Below, one piece after another: positions 6,486 to 8,519 of a stretch of 8,519 bases of DNA (the first letter of the stretch is position 1; each line of letters starts with the position of its first letter). The notes under the pieces were generated by a model. The model saw only the letters and a program-made list of their open reading frames with translations, was not told where the DNA came from and ran no database searches. The DNA comes from Ruminococcus flavefaciens (GTDB lineage: Bacteria > Bacillota > Clostridia > Oscillospirales > Ruminococcaceae): NCBI GenBank assembly GCA_002350065.1, contig DEDQ01000078.1, positions 11,356 to 19,874 of the forward strand, written 5' to 3'. A program made the position numbers and the translations under genes.

Positions 6486-6782
6486 ATGGCAAAGGTATCC
6501 GCAAAGTATGAAGTAATGGTTGTTTTCAGCCTCAAGAACGGTGAAGAACCTATGAAGGCTCTTATCCAGAAGTTCAAGGAGAGAATCGAGCGCCATGCCG
6601 AAGCTGTTGAAGTCAACGAGGATTGGGGTAAGCGCAAGCTTGCATATCCTATCGAGGACGAGACAGAGGGCTACTACGTGATCTACACATTCCAGTCACA
6701 GCCCGACTATCCCGCTGAGCTTTCAAGACGTCTCAACATTTCAGACGGTATTCTTCGCTCACTCGTTACTGTTATCGACTAA
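6486..6782 (+). CDS. rpsF: 30S ribosomal protein S6
   Basis: The 98-residue protein is S6 of the small subunit, which binds 16S rRNA together with S18. Family features include YEVMVVFSL (9-17), the WGKRKLAYPI segment and a GYYVIYTF strand, followed by LNISDGILRSLV. The ATG at 6486 follows an AAGGAGGTG site by 6 bases; an earlier in-frame GTG (6417) lies in the leader and is not used. It is the first gene of the rpsF-ssb-rpsR operon, and ssb starts 27 bases after its stop. The length is normal. Confidence 0.97.
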   Translation: MAKVSAKYEVMVVFSLKNGEEPMKALIQKFKERIERHAEAVEVNEDWGKRKLAYPIEDETEGYYVIYTFQSQPDYPAELSRRLNISDGILRSLVTVID

Positions 6783-6809
6783 TCCATCTTCATCATTAGG
6801 AGGAGCGCC

Positions 6810-7301
6810 ATGAATAAGGTTATTTTAGTTGGCAGACTTACTGCCGATCCTGAGCTCAGACAGACTCAGAGCGGTGTTGCATCATGCAGATTCACTGTCG
6901 CAGTTGACAGACGTTTCGCAGATAAGAATACCGGTGAAAGACAGGCTGATTTCATCACCTGTATGGCTTGGAGACAGACTGCTGAGTTCGTTTCAAGATA
7001 CTTCAACAAGGGCAAGATGATCGCCGTTGAGGGAAGTCTCAGAACAGGAAAATATCAGGATAGAAATCACTCCGATGTAACACATTACACTACTGACGTT
7101 TACGTTGATAATGTAGAGTTCGTCGGCGGAAAGAATGACGGCGGCGGAAACAGCGGTTTCCAGAACGGCGGTCAGAATACCTATCAGGCTCCTGCACAGC
7201 AGAGCGCACCTGCTCAGCCTGCACCTAATAATGATAATATGGCATACGGCGAATTTGGCAGCTACGAAGAAATACTCAGCGACGGCGATCTTCCGTTCTG
7301 A
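6810..7301 (+). CDS. ssb: Single-stranded DNA-binding protein
   Basis: The 163-residue protein has an N-terminal OB fold (about 1-106; MNKVILVGRLTADPELR at the start, FITCMAWRQTAEFVSRYF in the middle). A flexible Gly/Gln/Pro/Asn-rich linker (about 107-150) follows, and the acidic tip ends in DGDLPF, the segment that recruits replication and repair proteins in this family. It coats single-stranded DNA during replication, repair and recombination. An AGGAGG site (6798-6803) precedes the ATG. It lies between the genes for S6 and S18, as in most Firmicutes, and is transcribed with them. Confidence 0.97.
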   Translation: MNKVILVGRLTADPELRQTQSGVASCRFTVAVDRRFADKNTGERQADFITCMAWRQTAEFVSRYFNKGKMIAVEGSLRTGKYQDRNHSDVTHYTTDVYVDNVEFVGGKNDGGGNSGFQNGGQNTYQAPAQQSAPAQPAPNNDNMAYGEFGSYEEILSDGDLPF

Positions 7302-7324
7302 GTGAATGCTGATACAATATTACG

Positions 7325-7331
7325 AAAGGAG
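7325..7331 (+). promoter_or_regulatory. Ribosome binding site that fixes the rpsR start
   Basis: AAAGGAG lies 7 bases before the ATG at 7339. The earlier in-frame ATG at 7306 has no such site and would add 11 residues foreign to S18. Confidence 0.85.
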
Positions 7332-7338
7332 AATTGTC

Positions 7339-7581
7339 ATGGAAAAGGAAAGAACTCCCCGTCCCGCAAAGAAGCCCCGCAAGAAGGTTTGTATGTTCTG
7401 CGCAGACAGGATCGAGAGAATAGATTACAAGGACCTCGCTAAGCTCAGAAAGTGCATGACTGAAAGAGCTAAGATCCTTCCCAGACGTGTAACAGGTACT
7501 TGCGCTTTCCATCAGCGCGAGCTCACATCTGCTATAAAGAAGGCAAGACAGATTGCTCTTCTGCCTTACGTTAGCGACTAA
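7339..7581 (+). CDS. rpsR: 30S ribosomal protein S18, cysteine-containing form
   Basis: The 80-residue protein is S18, the partner of S6 on the platform of the small subunit. Recognisable blocks are [29 protein letters not shown] and [11 protein letters not shown]. It keeps C18 and C21 (KVCMFC), C39, C55 and H58, matching the zinc-ribbon (C+) type of S18 rather than the cysteine-free type. The N-terminus is basic and rich in Pro and Lys. It is the last gene of the operon and is followed within 15 bases by a strong terminator. Zinc binding is inferred from the cysteines. Confidence 0.97.
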   Translation: MEKERTPRPAKKPRKKVCMFCADRIERIDYKDLAKLRKCMTERAKILPRRVTGTCAFHQRELTSAIKKARQIALLPYVSD

Positions 7582-7593
7582 TAAATAAAAGAG

Positions 7594-7617
7594 GGGAGAC
7601 GTTAGTCTCCCTTTTTT
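7594..7617 (+). terminator. Intrinsic terminator of rpsF-ssb-rpsR
   Basis: GGGAGAC (7594-7600), loop GTTA and GTCTCCC (7605-7611) are followed by six T (7612-7617). It ends the ribosomal protein operon. Read on the minus strand the tail is CTCTTTTATT, so it may weakly stop transcription from the DUF378 gene as well. Confidence 0.93.
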
Positions 7618-7626
7618 AATGTATCG

Positions 7627-7687
7627 GGAACGCCTTTGAGGCGTTCCATATCCGTTTCTGCTGCGGCATCAAAGCTGAAACGGATAT
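7627..7687. repeat. Two abutting stem-loops between convergent genes
   Basis: The first hairpin is an 8-bp perfect stem, GGAACGCC (7627-7634) with GGCGTTCC (7640-7647), and a 5-base loop. The second begins at the next base: an 11-bp perfect stem, ATATCCGTTTC (7648-7658) with GAAACGGATAT (7677-7687), extended inward by a T-T mismatch and two more pairs. There is no T-run on either side, so these are not ordinary terminators. They lie 9 bases downstream of the DUF378 stop codon and just after the rpsR terminator. The element may protect mRNA 3' ends or be a repeat family; its role is unknown. Confidence 0.8.
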
Positions 7688-7696
7688 CTTCCGTGG

Positions 7697-7915
7697 TCAG
7701 TGACGGTCAGCCGAAACGGCAAGCTCCTCGTTCCTGCGGAAGAGGAAGGAAATGCACCATATCGCAGATATCGCCACAAGTATATAGACTGCACGGGCAG
7801 CAATGCTTCCAGCGCCGCCGAGCGTCCACGCTACGAGGTCAAGGTCGAATATACCGACAAGTCCCCAGTTGATACCTCCCACAACGAGGAGGATGAGCGC
7901 GAGTTTATCCCACAT
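7697..7915 (-). CDS. Small DUF378 family membrane protein
   Basis: The 72-residue protein has two membrane helices (about 5-22 and 40-59). The DUF378 signature lies at the end of the first helix: VGGINWGLVGIFDLDLVAW (12-30), followed by a Gly-rich turn (32-36). The C-terminal tail (FRRNEELAVSADRH) is polar and probably cytoplasmic. The function of the family is not known to me; the B. subtilis relative is YuzA. The ATG follows an AAGAGGTG site (7921-7928). No convincing promoter was found upstream: a CATAAT on the minus strand (7973-7978) lacks a good -35. The upstream HPr-like gene ends in a strong terminator, so this gene is probably transcribed alone. Confidence 0.88.
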   Translation of the reverse strand: MWDKLALILLVVGGINWGLVGIFDLDLVAWTLGGAGSIAARAVYILVAISAIWCISFLFRRNEELAVSADRH

Positions 7916-8013
7916 AGTAACACCTCTTTTCGCGACGTTAAACCGTTTGAAGGTTTTTGAGCGTCTGAGAGTATTATGCCGGAAAATCGCTTCTTTATAC
8001 TGGAAAAAACTGC

Positions 8014-8040
8014 AAAAAAAGAACGCTCATGCGAGCGTTC
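8014..8040 (-). terminator. Intrinsic terminator of the HPr-like gene
   Basis: On the minus strand a perfect 8-bp stem (GAACGCTC 8021-8028 with GAGCGTTC 8033-8040) and a 4-base loop are followed by seven T (plus-strand A 8014-8020). It lies about 50 bases after the stop of the HPr-like gene. Confidence 0.9.
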
Positions 8041-8088
8041 AAAATGTGTGTGTATGTCGTTTTCTATGGTATAATTATTTTTCTAAGA

Positions 8089-8319
8089 TCACTTAACGAT
8101 GTACTTAGCGATATCGTTCATGAACTTATCAGCGTCGTCAGTGTGAGCGTTGAGCTCGATGGGCTTAGAGAGGTCCAGGCTGAAAATACCCATGATAGAC
8201 TTTGCGTCTACAGCGTATCTTCCGGATACGAGGTCAATATCAAAATCATACTTCATGACGATATTAACGAAATCCTTAACGTCGTTGATAGCCTGAAGAG
8301 ATACAGTTGCTTTTGTCAT
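8089..8319 (-). CDS. HPr-like protein lacking the catalytic histidine
   Basis: The 76-residue protein resembles the PTS phosphocarrier HPr from residue 34 on: RYAVDAKSIMGIFSLDL (34-50) matches the segment around regulatory Ser46 of HPr, with S41 in KSIMG as its equivalent, and the end (DADKFMNDIAKYI) fits the last helix. The active-site block GLHARPA is absent: counting back from S41, the His15 position falls on or next to A10 in SLQAINDVKDF, and no His occurs before residue 59. It therefore cannot carry a phosphohistidine in the usual way. B. subtilis Crh, a regulator with Gln at this position, is a precedent, but this protein is more divergent. No enzyme I, HPr kinase or PTS gene is in the window. 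The ATG follows a strong AGGAGGT site (8328-8334). Monocistronic. Confidence 0.88.
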   Translation of the reverse strand: MTKATVSLQAINDVKDFVNIVMKYDFDIDLVSGRYAVDAKSIMGIFSLDLSKPIELNAHTDDADKFMNDIAKYIVK

Positions 8320-8392
8320 AATGCATTACCTCCTGTTTGGTGTTTGGTTTCTATTCTTCTTCTTCCTCGCGGATTATCCTGTCCGCAACTAT

Positions 8393-8421
8393 ATATTACC
8401 ACTTACAAACGGCTATGTCAA
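8393..8421 (-). promoter_or_regulatory. Sigma-A promoter of the HPr-like gene
   Basis: On the minus strand a perfect TTGACA (8416-8421) is followed after 17 bases by TAATAT (8393-8398) with TGG just before it (extended -10). Transcription would start near 8386, about 65 bases before the ATG. A small hairpin, GCGGA (8369-8373) with TCCGC (8382-8386), would form at the 5' end of the mRNA, and a TGTTTGG tandem repeat (8334-8347) sits just upstream of the ribosome binding site. Confidence 0.75.
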
Positions 8422-8471
8422 GGCAATTATTATAAATTCGGCATTTTGGCATAAAGAAATATGAAATCAAT

Positions 8472-8499
8472 TTGACTTTTTATGTACAAAGAATAATTA
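8472..8499 (+). promoter_or_regulatory. Possible promoter reading out of the right edge
   Basis: TTGACT (8472-8477) and TAATTA (8494-8499) are spaced by 16 bases in AT-rich DNA. It would drive a plus-strand gene beyond the window. The -10 match is poor, and AT-rich DNA gives such hits by chance. Confidence 0.25.
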
Positions 8500-8519
8500 T
8501 TTATCATGCACAAAAACTA

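Noticed and set aside
7940..7956. 5-bp hairpin upstream of the DUF378 gene
   Set aside because: Too short and too weak to claim a regulatory role.

Overview
The window looks like chromosome from an anaerobic, probably cellulolytic member of the Clostridia, most likely Ruminococcus or a close relative in the Oscillospiraceae. This rests on a clostridial-type rnfCDGEAB operon, a type I dockerin of the Ruminococcus style (second repeat of the NADVDG type, ending in DLPL), strong AGGAGG ribosome binding sites and the Firmicutes gene order rpsF-ssb-rpsR. The species assignment is inference.

Layout. Positions 77-4993, minus strand: one complete Rnf operon, read rnfC, rnfD, rnfG, rnfE, rnfA, rnfB, with a good sigma-A promoter at 4965-4993 and a terminator at 77-107. 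The genes overlap or lie within 12 bases of each other. Together they encode a membrane complex that passes electrons from reduced ferredoxin to NAD+ and couples this to Na+ or H+ export. All cofactor ligands that can be checked are present.

Positions 5061-6298, plus strand: a divergent gene with its own promoter encodes a secreted protein. It has a signal peptide, a domain carrying three motifs of the lytic transglycosylase (lysozyme-like) fold, a Thr-rich linker and a C-terminal dockerin. It is the most unusual protein here.

Positions 6369-7617, plus strand: rpsF-ssb-rpsR, encoding ribosomal protein S6, single-stranded DNA-binding protein and ribosomal protein S18. The promoter is a perfect TTGACA-17-TATAAT with an extended -10. 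A hairpin overlies it, and a structured leader that may be the S6:S18 autoregulatory element follows. A strong terminator closes the operon.

Positions 7627-8421: two perfect stem-loops directly abutting each other; a small DUF378 membrane protein (minus); a strong minus-strand terminator; and an HPr-like protein (minus) that keeps the regulatory serine motif but has lost the catalytic histidine region, with its own promoter. The last 100 bases are AT-rich and probably hold only promoters.

No RNA genes, mobile elements or CRISPR arrays were seen. The main candidates for something undescribed are the dockerin-bearing transglycosylase-like protein, the His-less HPr-like protein, the Cys-rich tail of RnfE and the tandem hairpin element.
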